64,000 nucleotides of DNA from the NCBI RefSeq assembly GCF_900141735.1, contig NZ_FQYO01000003.1, positions 186,001 to 250,000 of the forward strand, in the 5' to 3' direction. This DNA is from Wenxinia saemankumensis (GTDB lineage Bacteria > Pseudomonadota > Alphaproteobacteria > Rhodobacterales > Rhodobacteraceae). Position numbers and translations under genes: made by a program. The notes under the pieces are model-generated. The model was not told the DNA's origin. It ran no database searches and worked only from the letters and a program-made list of their open reading frames with translations. Positions 8,069-16,266 of the stretch are shown in pieces. Numbering within the stretch: the first letter of the stretch is position 1; each line of letters begins with the position of its first letter.

Positions 8069-8823
8069 TCCGCAAGGTCGCCGTCCCCGTCGCCGCGCTC
8101 GCCCTCTTCGTGGCCCTGTGGGAACTGCTCGTCTGGGCGAATGGCTGGCCGGATTACGTCATGGCCTCCCCCTCCGACCTGCCGCAGTCCTATGCGCGGT
8201 TCTGGGGGCTGTTCCTGACCGGCGCCTGGCAGACGCTCTGGCGCACCGTCGCGGGGCTGGCGCTGGCCGTGCTGTTCGGGCTGCTGCTGGGCATGATCAT
8301 GGGCTTCTCGCGCACCGCGCGCGACGGGCTCTACCCGCTGCTCGTCGGGTTCAACGCGATCCCCAAGGCGACGCTCGTGCCCGTCCTCGCGCTGCTCTTC
8401 ATCGGGCAGCACGATTTCAACACGGTGATGATGGCCTTCCTCATCTCGTTCTTCCCCATCGCCGTGTCCGTGGGGATCGGCCTGTCGACGCTCGAGCCCG
8501 AATACCGCGACATCCTGCGCTCGCTCGGCGCGTCGCGCTTCACCATCTTCCGCAAGATCGCCCTGCCCAAGACGCTGCCCGAGTTCTTCGGCGCGCTGAA
8601 GGTGGCGGTGACGCTCGCCTTCATCGGCACCAACCTGGTCGAGATCGTCTCGCCCCACGGGCGCGGGCTGGGGGCGCTGTTCCTGTCGGGTCAGACGAAC
8701 TCGAACTACCCGCTGATGTTCGCGGTGCTCATCGCGCTCGCGGTTCTGGGGATCGCGCTCTACTACGCCGTCGTCGCGCTGGAGAAGGTCTTCGCCGGCT
8801 GGGCCGAGCGGCCGCAGGGCTGA
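8065..8823 (+). CDS. ABC transporter permease (NitT/TauT family)
   Basis: The 252-residue protein has about six hydrophobic segments and the cytoplasmic EAA loop 'YRDILRSLGASRFTIFRKIALP', which docks on the ATPase. It starts inside the ATPase stop codon (ATGA) and ends the operon. Together with the two preceding genes it forms a complete importer; the C-terminal 'WAERPQG' tail is short and cytoplasmic. Substrate unknown. Confidence 0.92.
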   Translation: MIRKVAVPVAALALFVALWELLVWANGWPDYVMASPSDLPQSYARFWGLFLTGAWQTLWRTVAGLALAVLFGLLLGMIMGFSRTARDGLYPLLVGFNAIPKATLVPVLALLFIGQHDFNTVMMAFLISFFPIAVSVGIGLSTLEPEYRDILRSLGASRFTIFRKIALPKTLPEFFGALKVAVTLAFIGTNLVEIVSPHGRGLGALFLSGQTNSNYPLMFAVLIALAVLGIALYYAVVALEKVFAGWAERPQG

Positions 8824-8827
8824 GCCC

Positions 8828-9427
8828 TCAGATCGGCAGCACCTCGTAGAGCGCCCAGCCGCCGAGCAGCAGCCCGGCGATGATCGGCACCATCTTCCCG
8901 ACCGAGATGTCGAACTTGCGCAGCCGCTCGCCCACGAGTTGCGCCAGCAGGGCGAGACCGAAATATCGCAGTCCCCGGCTGGCGGCGATGGCGGCGAAGA
9001 AGACGGCGAAATTGCCCTGCACCGCGCCGGTCCCCAGGGTCGCCAGCTGCATCGGCGCGGGCGAGAACGAGACGAGGAACACGGTCCAGAACAGCCCGCC
9101 CCCCTCGAGATCGGCGGCGAGATCCTCGTAGCTCTGCGTGAGCCCCAGCCATTCGATCGCGGGAAGCACGACCGGGTCGCGCAGCCACAGACCGACGAAG
9201 TAGAAGAGCGAGGCCCCGACAAGGCAGCCGATCCAGATCGCGACGGCGATCGCGATCGACCGTTTCGGATGGCCGACCATCAGCGGGACGGCGAGCGTCT
9301 CCAGCGGGATCGGCACCACCGTGCTCTCGGCGAAGGACAGCGCGGCCATGCCCGTGCGGTGCCGGGCGAGACGCTCGGTCCAGTCGGGGGCGCCGGCGGT
9401 GCTCTCGGTGTCTTTGTCCTGCGTCAC
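8828..9427 (-). CDS. VTT-domain (DedA/YqaA-like) membrane protein
   Basis: The 199-residue protein has four to five membrane segments and the VTT-domain features: an amphipathic re-entrant start 'SFAESTVVPIPLETL' and the mid-domain block 'VSFSPAPMQLATLGTGA' with a Gly-rich turn. Members of this family act in envelope homeostasis, some as undecaprenyl-phosphate or lipid flippases. The GTG at 9427 gives a hydrophilic 26-residue N-terminus; an ATG at codon 27 would remove it and is an alternative start. It converges on the ABC permease with a 4-base gap. Confidence 0.78.
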   Translation of the reverse strand: MTQDKDTESTAGAPDWTERLARHRTGMAALSFAESTVVPIPLETLAVPLMVGHPKRSIAIAVAIWIGCLVGASLFYFVGLWLRDPVVLPAIEWLGLTQSYEDLAADLEGGGLFWTVFLVSFSPAPMQLATLGTGAVQGNFAVFFAAIAASRGLRYFGLALLAQLVGERLRKFDISVGKMVPIIAGLLLGGWALYEVLPI

Positions 9428-9513
9428 GGGGGCGAAACCCGGTCGCGCGCGGCCGGTTCCCCGGGGATCGACGGGCCGTTCGCGATCGGGCCGTGGCGTC
9501 CGTCCCGTCCCGA

Positions 9514-10374
9514 TCAGGCCGTGGCGGCCCAGTCCCAGTAGAGGTCGCGCGCCCGCCGGGTGACGGGGCCGACCTGGTAGGCGCGCGCCTCGAACCCGGT
9601 GACGGGGGTGACCTTGTTCATGTTCCCGGTGAGGAAGACCTCGTCCGCCGCCTCGACGTCGTCGAAGGTCAGGACCGTCTCGCGCACCTCCATCCCGTCG
9701 CGGCGCAGCAGGTCGATGATCCGCGCCCGGGTGATCCCGGCGAGGAACGTGCCGTTCGCGACCGGCGTCTCGACCGCCCCGTCCCGCACGATGAAGACGT
9801 TGGAGGTCGCGCTCTCGGCCACGTTGCCCATCGCGTCGGCCACCAGCGCGTTGTGGAAGCCCCGGCCCCGCACCTCGGCCAGCATCCGCGCGTTGTTGGG
9901 ATAGAGGCAACCGGCCTTGGCGTTCACGACCGCGCTCTCGAGCGTCGGCCGCCGAAAGCGGGTGCGGCCCAGCGTGACGCTCGCCTCCTCCGGGGCCAGC
10001 GGGATCGCCTCGAGGCAGATCGCGAATCCCGTCTCCTCGGGCTGCGGCACGATGGCGGTCGCGTCGCCGTGGATGCCCCAGTACATCGGACGGATGTAGA
10101 TCGCCGCTTCCGCGGGATAGAGGGCGAGACCCTCCCGCACGATCTCCGTCATCTCCTCGACCGAACGGGTGGGGCGCAGCATCAGCGCTTCGGCCGAGCG
10201 GTTCACCCGCGCGAGATGGGGGCCGAGATCGGGGGCCCGGCCCCGCGCGTGGCGCGCCCCGTCGAAGACCGAGGAGCCGAGCCAGGCGCCGTGATCGGCG
10301 GCCCGCATCACCGGAAGATCGCCCTCGTGCCACCGACCGTCGAACCAGGTGCGGATATCGGTGCCGGTGGCCAT
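9514..10374 (-). CDS. Branched-chain amino acid aminotransferase-like (PLP class IV)
   Basis: The 286-residue protein is a fold-type IV PLP enzyme. The Schiff-base lysine is Lys153 in VVNAKAGCLYPNNA, and the PLP phosphate-binding region 'GNVAESATSNVFIV' and 'NGTFLAGITRARII' follow. This subgroup (about 285 residues) includes branched-chain aminotransferases that convert Leu, Ile and Val to their keto acids, but D-amino acid transaminases and aminodeoxychorismate lyases are close relatives. The start FDGRWHEGDLPVMRAADHGAW type N-terminus favours the branched-chain group. Confidence 0.85.
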   Translation of the reverse strand: MATGTDIRTWFDGRWHEGDLPVMRAADHGAWLGSSVFDGARHARGRAPDLGPHLARVNRSAEALMLRPTRSVEEMTEIVREGLALYPAEAAIYIRPMYWGIHGDATAIVPQPEETGFAICLEAIPLAPEEASVTLGRTRFRRPTLESAVVNAKAGCLYPNNARMLAEVRGRGFHNALVADAMGNVAESATSNVFIVRDGAVETPVANGTFLAGITRARIIDLLRRDGMEVRETVLTFDDVEAADEVFLTGNMNKVTPVTGFEARAYQVGPVTRRARDLYWDWAATA

Positions 10375-11015
10375 GGGCGTCTCCCTCTTCGCTGCGGGCG
10401 GACGCTAGGCGCGGCGCGCCGGGAGGTCCAGTCCGAGGTACGGGTGTGGTCACTGGCATTGGCACGGGCACGGGCACGGGCGGGGTCTCGGTCCGGTCAC
10501 GGGCGCAGTCGCGGGCGCAGTCGCGGGCGCTGCCACGGGCGCGGCCACGGTCGCCGGCGGGGGCGTGACGGCGGGGATCCTGCCGCCGGGGAAAATCCTG
10601 ACACGGGATCTTGTCGCGGGGTTCGTGATGCGGGGGGGCCGTGCCGGGGGGCCGGAAGGGGGCGGCCGGGCCGGCCCGCCGGACGGCCCGCACCGCCGAT
10701 GCCGGGATGCGGGCCGGATCGGCGGGAACAGCCGATGAGCCGGCGCTTTGGCCGCTCGGCCGGCCGTCTGGAATCGCGGCCGGACCTCTGGCGGGCGCGT
10801 TCGACGCCCGCTGCCGGTCCTAGGCCCGCGAGGTGAAGGAAGGGTGAAGAACGCCCCGCCACGAAGGCCGGCCTCCGGGGCGGCGGGCGGCATCCGGCGG
10901 GCAGAACCCCGGAAGGTCCGCGAGCCGGCCCCGGCCCGGTCCCGGTCGGGCCCCCGGAGCGCCCCGGTCGGACGGCCCGCCGGCAGCCTGATCTCAGGTG
11001 CCCCTCGGCCCCCTG
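10375..11015. repeat. GC-rich spacer with hexamer/dodecamer tandem repeats
   Basis: No gene is convincing in these 640 bases. Between about 10455 and 10560 there are short tandem repeats: CGGGCA repeated three times near 10461-10480 and a 12-base unit related to GCAGTCGCGGGC near 10503-10530. The repeats keep several frames open on both strands, which explains spurious long ORFs. The rest is Gly/Pro-codon-like GC-rich DNA without a coding signature. The 5' part must contain the promoter of the aminotransferase gene on the minus strand. Confidence 0.6.
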
Positions 11016-11498
11016 TCAGGCCTCGTCCAGCAGGGCCTGCAGGTCGAGCGGGGCGTTGACCATCCGCAACGCGCCCGCGGCATCGCGGGGCCACTCGGCC
11101 TCGGGTCGGTCGCGGTAGAGCTCTACCCCGTTGCCGTCGGGATCGCGCAGGTAGATCGCCTCGCTCACCCCGTGATCGGCGGCCCCGTCCAGCGGGATCC
11201 CCGCCTCCACGACGCTTCGCAGCACCCCGCCCAGCGCCTTGCGGTCCGGGTAGAGGAAGGCCGAGTGGTAGAGGCCGGGATGCCCCGCCGGCGCCGGACC
11301 GGCGCCGAGGCTCTCCCAGGTGTTGAGGCCGATATGGTGGTGGTAGCCGCCGGCCGAGAGAAACGCGGCCTGCGCGCCGTAGCGCTGCGTCAGCGCGAAG
11401 CCGAGCACGCCCGAATAGAAGTCGATCGCGCGCTCGAGGTCCGAGACCCTCAGATGGACATGGCCGACCCTCGTATCGGCCGGGGCGGTATAGGGCAT
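11016..11498 (-). CDS. VOC-family dioxygenase/glyoxalase-like protein
   Basis: The 160-residue protein is one vicinal-oxygen-chelate unit of two beta-alpha-beta-beta-beta modules. It starts 'GHVHLRVSDLERAIDFYSGVLGF', followed by the His-rich 'GGYHHHIGLNTW' and ends with 'IYLRDPDGNGVELYRDRP', giving likely metal ligands His13 or His15, a His in 53-55, His109 and Glu126. The CatE-like pattern suggests an extradiol-dioxygenase-related enzyme, although glyoxalase I and fosfomycin-resistance-like functions share the fold. It stands alone. Confidence 0.83.
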   Translation of the reverse strand: MPYTAPADTRVGHVHLRVSDLERAIDFYSGVLGFALTQRYGAQAAFLSAGGYHHHIGLNTWESLGAGPAPAGHPGLYHSAFLYPDRKALGGVLRSVVEAGIPLDGAADHGVSEAIYLRDPDGNGVELYRDRPEAEWPRDAAGALRMVNAPLDLQALLDEA

Positions 11499-11593
11499 GG
11501 GACGGCTCCTCTCGATGCGTCATCGCAGATACGGGCGGGACGCCCCCGCGTCATCCGCCGCGGGCGCACCGATCCCCTGCGCCGCCGCAGCCC

Positions 11594-11899
11594 TCAGCCG
11601 ATCGTCACCCGCCCCTTCAGCCGCGCCCCGCGCTCGGCCGACATCGTCTCGGCGCTGACATCGGCCTCGACCTCGGCCTGGGAATAGAGGTTCAGCGTCC
11701 GGGTCTGCAGACCGCCCTTGAGGATGCCGCGCACCTCGGCGCTGTCGACGGTCACGCGGCCCTCGACCCGGCCCCCGACGAGCACGTCGATCCCGCCCGC
11801 CCGGATGTCGCCGATCACCGTGCCGCGCACGTCGATCGTGCCCTGGCCGGTCACGTCGCCCTCGATCGTGAGTTCCTCGCTGATCGTGGTCTTGCTCAT
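11594..11899 (-). CDS. Bactofilin-family cytoskeletal protein
   Basis: The 101-residue protein is almost entirely the bactofilin (DUF583) right-handed beta helix, visible as repeating short strands with Gly turns: 'LTIEGDVTGQGTIDVRGTVIGDI' type repeats (residues about 10-95). Bactofilins polymerise without nucleotide at the inner face of the membrane and place cell-wall or polar machinery. Here the terminal tails are very short. Its neighbour across the spacer is the lipid II flippase murJ, on the opposite strand. Confidence 0.9.
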   Translation of the reverse strand: MSKTTISEELTIEGDVTGQGTIDVRGTVIGDIRAGGIDVLVGGRVEGRVTVDSAEVRGILKGGLQTRTLNLYSQAEVEADVSAETMSAERGARLKGRVTIG

Positions 11900-12515
11900 C
11901 GCGCCTCTCCCTCGCGCTCCTTCGTCGGGCGGGACGATGGCACGGGCCGCGCCGCAATGCGAGCGCCCCGCGGGGTCAGGGGCGGCCGGCGTGACGGGAA
12001 AGCGCCGGTCGGACCGGGGCGAGGGGGCGAGGGCGGCCCGGCCGGGATCGGGGCGGGGTGGGGCGCACCCGCCCGGCGGAGGGGATTGCCCGGCGGACCC
12101 CATGTATCGGGAAGAGTGGGGCCCGCCCGGAATTCCCGCCGGTGGGCCGTGCGAAGGGGCGGGGGAAAGGCGAGGCGGAGGGAGGTGGTGGGCGGGGGGG
12201 GGGGCAACCCACCCTGCGGGGGGTCTCGGCCGGGGCGGATGAGGGTGGGTGCAGCCCACCCCGCACGGGCATGTCCGGCGGCCCCTCGTCGGAGGGTGCG
12301 TCGCATCCACCCGGACCCGACACGGGCGGGCCCGGCTGCCCCTCGCCGTCGGGCGGGACGCCACCACCCGGCCCCCGCACGGGCCTGTCCGGCCGGCCCC
12401 CCGGCGGCGCGCCCGGACTCCTCGGCGGGCCGACCCGGCCCGGCATCGCCGGCGCTTCCCGCGCCGCCCCGATGGCGCTATGAGGCGCGGCACCCGGACA
12501 GGACCCCCCCGCCCC
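11900..12515. repeat. GC-rich spacer with palindromic repeat related to the 61-kb array
   Basis: No gene is supported in these 616 bases. The spacer has an 11-base G run near 12194-12204 and two copies of a short palindromic motif: an ACCCACCCTGCGGGG half site near 12207-12221 and a fuller GGGTGGGTGCAGCCCACCC at 12242-12260. The same motif (GGGTGGGTGCGACCCACCC) is the core of the 102-bp tandem repeat at 61463-61816, so this looks like a dispersed REP-type element. The murJ promoter and leader must lie in the last part. Confidence 0.55.
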
Positions 12516-14102
12516 ATGAAACCGATCCGCCTCGTCACCGGCTTCCTTACCGTGGGAGTCTGGACATTGATGTCCCGCGTGCTCGGCTTCGCGCGCGACA
12601 TCCTGATGGCGGCGATCCTCGGGACGGGGCCGGTGGCCGAAGCCTTCCTGATCGCCTTCTCCCTGCCGAACATGTTCCGGCGCTTCTTCGCCGAGGGCGC
12701 GTTCAACATGGCCTTCGTGCCGATGTTCGCCAAGAAGCTGGAAAGCGGCGAGCAGCCCGAGCGCTTCGCGCAGGAGGCCTTCGTCGCGATGGCGGCGCTG
12801 CTGACGCTCTTCACCGTGATCGGGATCGTCGCGATGCCGGGGCTCGTCTGGCTGATGGCGAGCGGCTTCGCGGGGGACGAGCGCTTCGGCCTCGCCGTGG
12901 AATACGGGCGCATCGCCTTTCCCTACATCCTCTTCATCTCGCTCGCGGCGCTGCTCTCGGGCGTGCTCAACGCGACGGGGCGCTTCGCCGCCGCCGCCGC
13001 CGCGCCGGTCCTGCTGAACGTCGTCTTCATCGTGGCGCTGCTGGGCGGGCGGCTGCTCGGCGTGCCGGTCGAGAACGCGTTCGGCCTCGGCCTCGACAAG
13101 CTGCTGCGGCTGCAGACCGGATCGACGCTCGCCGCCTCGGTCCCGATCGCGGGGCTCGTGCAGTTGCTGCTTGTCTGGTGGGCCGCGCGCCGCGCCGGCT
13201 TCGCGATGGCCTGGCGCCGGCCGCGCCTGACCCCGGACCTGCGGCGGCTGACCGTGATCGCCGTGCCCGCCCTGCTGGCGGGAGGGGTGGTGCAGATCAA
13301 CCTCCTCGTCGGGCGGCAGGTCGCCAGCCATTTCGACGGCGCGGTCGCCTGGCTCAGCTATGCCGACCGGCTCTACCAGCTGCCGCTGGGGGTGATCGGC
13401 ATCGCGGTCGGGATCGTCCTGCTGCCCGACCTGTCGCGCCGCCTCGGCGCGGGGGACGAGGCGGGGGGGCAGGGCGCCTTCTCCCGCGCCGCGGAATTCT
13501 CGCTCGCCATGACCCTGCCGGCGACGGTGGCGCTGCTGGTGATCCCGATGCCGCTGGTCAGCGTCCTGTTCCAGCGCGGCGCCTTCGGGCCGGACGACGC
13601 GGCGGCCACCGCGCTGGCGGTGATGATCTACGGCCTCGGCCTGCCGGCCTTCGTGCTGCAGAAATGCTACCAGCCGCTCTTCTACGCCCGCGAGGACACG
13701 CGCAGCCCGTTCCGCTACGCGGTCTGGGCGATGGTGGTGAACGCGGCCGTGGCGATCGGCCTGTCGCCCGTCATCGGCTTCGCCGCCGCGGCGCTGGCCA
13801 CGACCCTGGCCGGCTGGGCGATGGTCGGCCTGCTCTGGGCCGGGGCGCGCCGGATGGGCCCGGCGGCGCGGCTCGACGCGCGGTTCCGGTCGCGGATCTG
13901 GCGCATCGCGCTGGCCAGCGCGGGAATGGGCGTGATCCTGTGGCTGCTGCAGGTCGTGCTGATCACCTGGCTCGGCTCGCCTGTCTCGCGGTACCCGGCG
14001 CTCGCCCTGCTCGTCGGGGGGGGGATCGTCTGCTACTTCGCCCTCGCCCACCTCTTCGGCGGGATGCGGATCACCGACCTGCGGCGCGCCGTCCGCCGCT
14101 AG
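12516..14102 (+). CDS. murJ: Lipid II flippase MurJ
   Basis: The 528-residue protein has about 14 hydrophobic segments and the conserved MurJ N-terminus 'TLMSRVLGFARDILMAAILG' and 'FLIAFSLPNMFRRFFAEGAFNMAFVP', including the Arg residues that line the central cavity. MurJ moves lipid II across the cytoplasmic membrane for peptidoglycan synthesis. The ATG at 12516 was chosen because homology begins exactly there; the open frame extends upstream only through GC-rich spacer. Its TAG stop shares CTAG with the convergent rhomboid gene. Confidence 0.95.
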   Translation: MKPIRLVTGFLTVGVWTLMSRVLGFARDILMAAILGTGPVAEAFLIAFSLPNMFRRFFAEGAFNMAFVPMFAKKLESGEQPERFAQEAFVAMAALLTLFTVIGIVAMPGLVWLMASGFAGDERFGLAVEYGRIAFPYILFISLAALLSGVLNATGRFAAAAAAPVLLNVVFIVALLGGRLLGVPVENAFGLGLDKLLRLQTGSTLAASVPIAGLVQLLLVWWAARRAGFAMAWRRPRLTPDLRRLTVIAVPALLAGGVVQINLLVGRQVASHFDGAVAWLSYADRLYQLPLGVIGIAVGIVLLPDLSRRLGAGDEAGGQGAFSRAAEFSLAMTLPATVALLVIPMPLVSVLFQRGAFGPDDAAATALAVMIYGLGLPAFVLQKCYQPLFYAREDTRSPFRYAVWAMVVNAAVAIGLSPVIGFAAAALATTLAGWAMVGLLWAGARRMGPAARLDARFRSRIWRIALASAGMGVILWLLQVVLITWLGSPVSRYPALALLVGGGIVCYFALAHLFGGMRITDLRRAVRR

Positions 14103-14812
14103 GTCCGGCGCCGCATCCGGTCGAGGAAGGCGGTCCAGCCCCCGGGGGCCAGCAGGATCGAGGCGGCGAACCCGGCGGCAAAGCCCGCCACGTCCGCGAC
14201 CCAGGTCGGGTTCGACCCGAAGAGCAGCGTGAAGACCAGCTGCAGCCCCATCAGCACCCCGATCAGGCGGAAGGCCATCAGCCGGTTGCCGCCATCCGCG
14301 CCGAGCCGCGTCCAGAGCAGGTAGGTGAACGCCCCGATCAGCCCGTAGGTCGCGGGATAGAGGCCGATCAGCGCGATCGGCCCGTCGAAGACCGCGCCGA
14401 AGGCGAGCGCGCCCGCCACGGTCGTGAGCATCAGCAGGATCAGCGTCGCGCCCCAGTGGAAGACCTCGCCCACGAACTTGCCGAGGGCGAGCAGCAGCGC
14501 GATCCCGAACAGCGCCTGGGTGAAGGAGCCGTGGATCGGCGCGTAGGTGACGAGGCGCTGCCACATCGACAGGCTGGTATCGCCCAGGAGGATCTGGTCG
14601 AAGACCAGCGGCGAGAAGCCGTAATCCCGCGCCGCCGCCAGCCGCCACCCGACCGCGCCCGGCCCCCCGACGAGGCCGGAGGCGCCGAGCGAGAAGGCCG
14701 CCTCGATCAGCGCGGCCAGCGCCGCGACGGCGAGGATGACGGGCGGCACCGCGTTGAACGGGCTCTCGAAGGCCGGGCCGTCCCTGTCGTCCTCGTTCCG
14801 GGGATCGTGCAT
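14099..14812 (-). CDS. Rhomboid-family membrane protein, probably catalytically inactive
   Basis: The 237-residue protein has six to seven membrane segments and keeps rhomboid landmarks: the second segment 'YAPIHGSFTQALFGIALLLALG' (90-111), the GxxxG-like 'YGLIGAF' (156-162) and 'DVAGFAAGFAAS' (207-218). However, the catalytic Ser position before GLIGA is Tyr152 and the catalytic His position before xxGF is Asp207, so it seems to be a pseudoprotease. The ATG at 14812 (MHDPRNEDD) is favoured over one 17 codons upstream. It converges on murJ with a shared CTAG. Confidence 0.8.
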   Translation of the reverse strand: MHDPRNEDDRDGPAFESPFNAVPPVILAVAALAALIEAAFSLGASGLVGGPGAVGWRLAAARDYGFSPLVFDQILLGDTSLSMWQRLVTYAPIHGSFTQALFGIALLLALGKFVGEVFHWGATLILLMLTTVAGALAFGAVFDGPIALIGLYPATYGLIGAFTYLLWTRLGADGGNRLMAFRLIGVLMGLQLVFTLLFGSNPTWVADVAGFAAGFAASILLAPGGWTAFLDRMRRRT

Positions 14813-14922
14813 GTCGGGGCCCTCGCGCCGGGGGCGCCCCAAGTTGACGCCCATCGGGGGCATGGGTAAGCGAGGCGTTGTCCGGGCGCCAGAGCCGCGC
14901 CCGCGCTGCCCGGAGGCCCGCC

Positions 14923-15936
14923 ATGACCGATTTCACCCCGCGCATCTTCTCGGGCATCAAGCCGTCGGGGGGGCTGCAGCTCGGCAATTACCTGGGGGCG
15001 ATCAAGCGCTTCGTGCAGATGCAGGACACCGACTTCGAGACGATCTACTGCGTCGTCGACCTGCATGCGATCACCGTCTGGCAGGACCCGGCCGAGCTGC
15101 CGGGCATGACGCGCGAGGTGGCGGCCGGCTACCTCGCCGCAGGGATCGACCCCGAGCGGTCGATCCTGTTCAACCAGGCGGCGGTGCACGAACATGCCGA
15201 GCTCGCCTGGCTCTTCAACTGCGTCGCCCGGGTCGGCTGGATGAACCGGATGACCCAGTTCAAGGAGAAGGCGGGCAAGAACGCCGAGAAGCAGTCGCTC
15301 GGCCTCTACGCCTACCCGGCGCTGATGGCCGCCGACATCTTGCTCTACCACGCGACCCACGTCCCCGTGGGCGAGGACCAGAAGCAGCATGTCGAGCTGA
15401 CGCGCGACATCGCGGCGAAGTTCAACCACGATTACAAGGTGGACTTCTTCCCCGAGACGCAGCCCGTGATCGAGGGGCCGGCGATGCGGGTAATGAACCT
15501 GCGCGACGGAACCAAGAAGATGTCCAAGTCAGGCGAATCCGACATGGAGCGGATCAACATGCTCGACGACGCCGACACGATCGCGAAGAAGTTCCGCAAG
15601 GCGCGCACCGATGCCGAGCCCCTGCCCGAGACGGCGGAGGGGCTGGAGGGCCGGCCCGAGGCGCGCAACCTCGTCGACATCTACGCGGCCCTGTCCGACA
15701 TGACCCCCGAGGCGGTGATCGCCGAGCATGCGGGTGCCGGCTGGGGCGCGTTCAAGCCCGCCCTCGCCGATCTCGCGGTGGAGAAGCTGGCCCCGATCTC
15801 GGGCGAGATGCGCCGCCTGCTGGACGACCCGGCCGAGATCGACCGCACCCTCGCACGGGGGGCGGAGCGGGCGCGCGCCATCGCCGCCCCGATCCTGAAG
15901 CGTACGACCGAGATCATGGGCCTGATCGGCCGCTGA
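14923..15936 (+). CDS. trpS: Tryptophanyl-tRNA synthetase
   Basis: The 337-residue class I synthetase has the HIGH-equivalent GNYLG (21-25) after '[11 protein letters not shown]' and the KMSKS loop at 199-203 ('[11 protein letters not shown]'). It charges tRNA-Trp using ATP. Length and domain order (Rossmann catalytic domain, then helical anticodon domain) are normal for bacteria. The ATG at 14923 is preceded by a CGGAGG-like site and matches the family start; an upstream TTG is less likely. It is transcribed divergently from the rhomboid gene. Confidence 0.95.
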   Translation: MTDFTPRIFSGIKPSGGLQLGNYLGAIKRFVQMQDTDFETIYCVVDLHAITVWQDPAELPGMTREVAAGYLAAGIDPERSILFNQAAVHEHAELAWLFNCVARVGWMNRMTQFKEKAGKNAEKQSLGLYAYPALMAADILLYHATHVPVGEDQKQHVELTRDIAAKFNHDYKVDFFPETQPVIEGPAMRVMNLRDGTKKMSKSGESDMERINMLDDADTIAKKFRKARTDAEPLPETAEGLEGRPEARNLVDIYAALSDMTPEAVIAEHAGAGWGAFKPALADLAVEKLAPISGEMRRLLDDPAEIDRTLARGAERARAIAAPILKRTTEIMGLIGR

Positions 15937-16266
15937 TCCCGCAGGGCGGGAGAGGGCGCGGCCATCGCCGCCGCCCCGCAGCCCCGGGGCCGGACGGGAC
16001 CAACCTTTCCTCGAAGCCCGGCCTCTTCCGCCTTTTCCCCCGCGGCTTCGGCCCGGGGGGCGGGGCACGGCGGGAAGAACGGTCCGCGCCATCGCCCCCC
16101 ACATCGCCGCCGCCCCGGACCCCCGGGGCCGGACGCGACATGAACCTCCCCCCGAAGCCCAGCCCCCTTCGCCTTGTCCCCGGAGGCCCCGGGGCGCGCC
16201 GGCCCCCTTGCCGGCACCCCGCCCCTCGTGCCACCTGCCGCCCGGGAAGACCGGGGGAGAGAGGCG
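15937..16266. repeat. Intergenic 139-bp direct duplication
   Basis: This 330-base spacer contains no gene. It holds two diverged copies of the same stretch: CATCGCCGCCGCCCC starts at 15963 and again at 16102 (period 139 bp), followed in both by CCCGGGGCCGGACG and then CGAAGCCC and CTTCCGCCTT-like blocks for about 75 bases. The duplication seems older than the repeat at 43.2 kb because the copies differ more. Confidence 0.6.

Noticed and set aside
11976-14987. A very long open frame on the minus strand opposite murJ and the rhomboid/trpS junction
   Set aside because: It is the antisense shadow of GC-rich coding DNA; the translation is Arg/Gly/His-rich without family pattern, while murJ is clear on the other strand.
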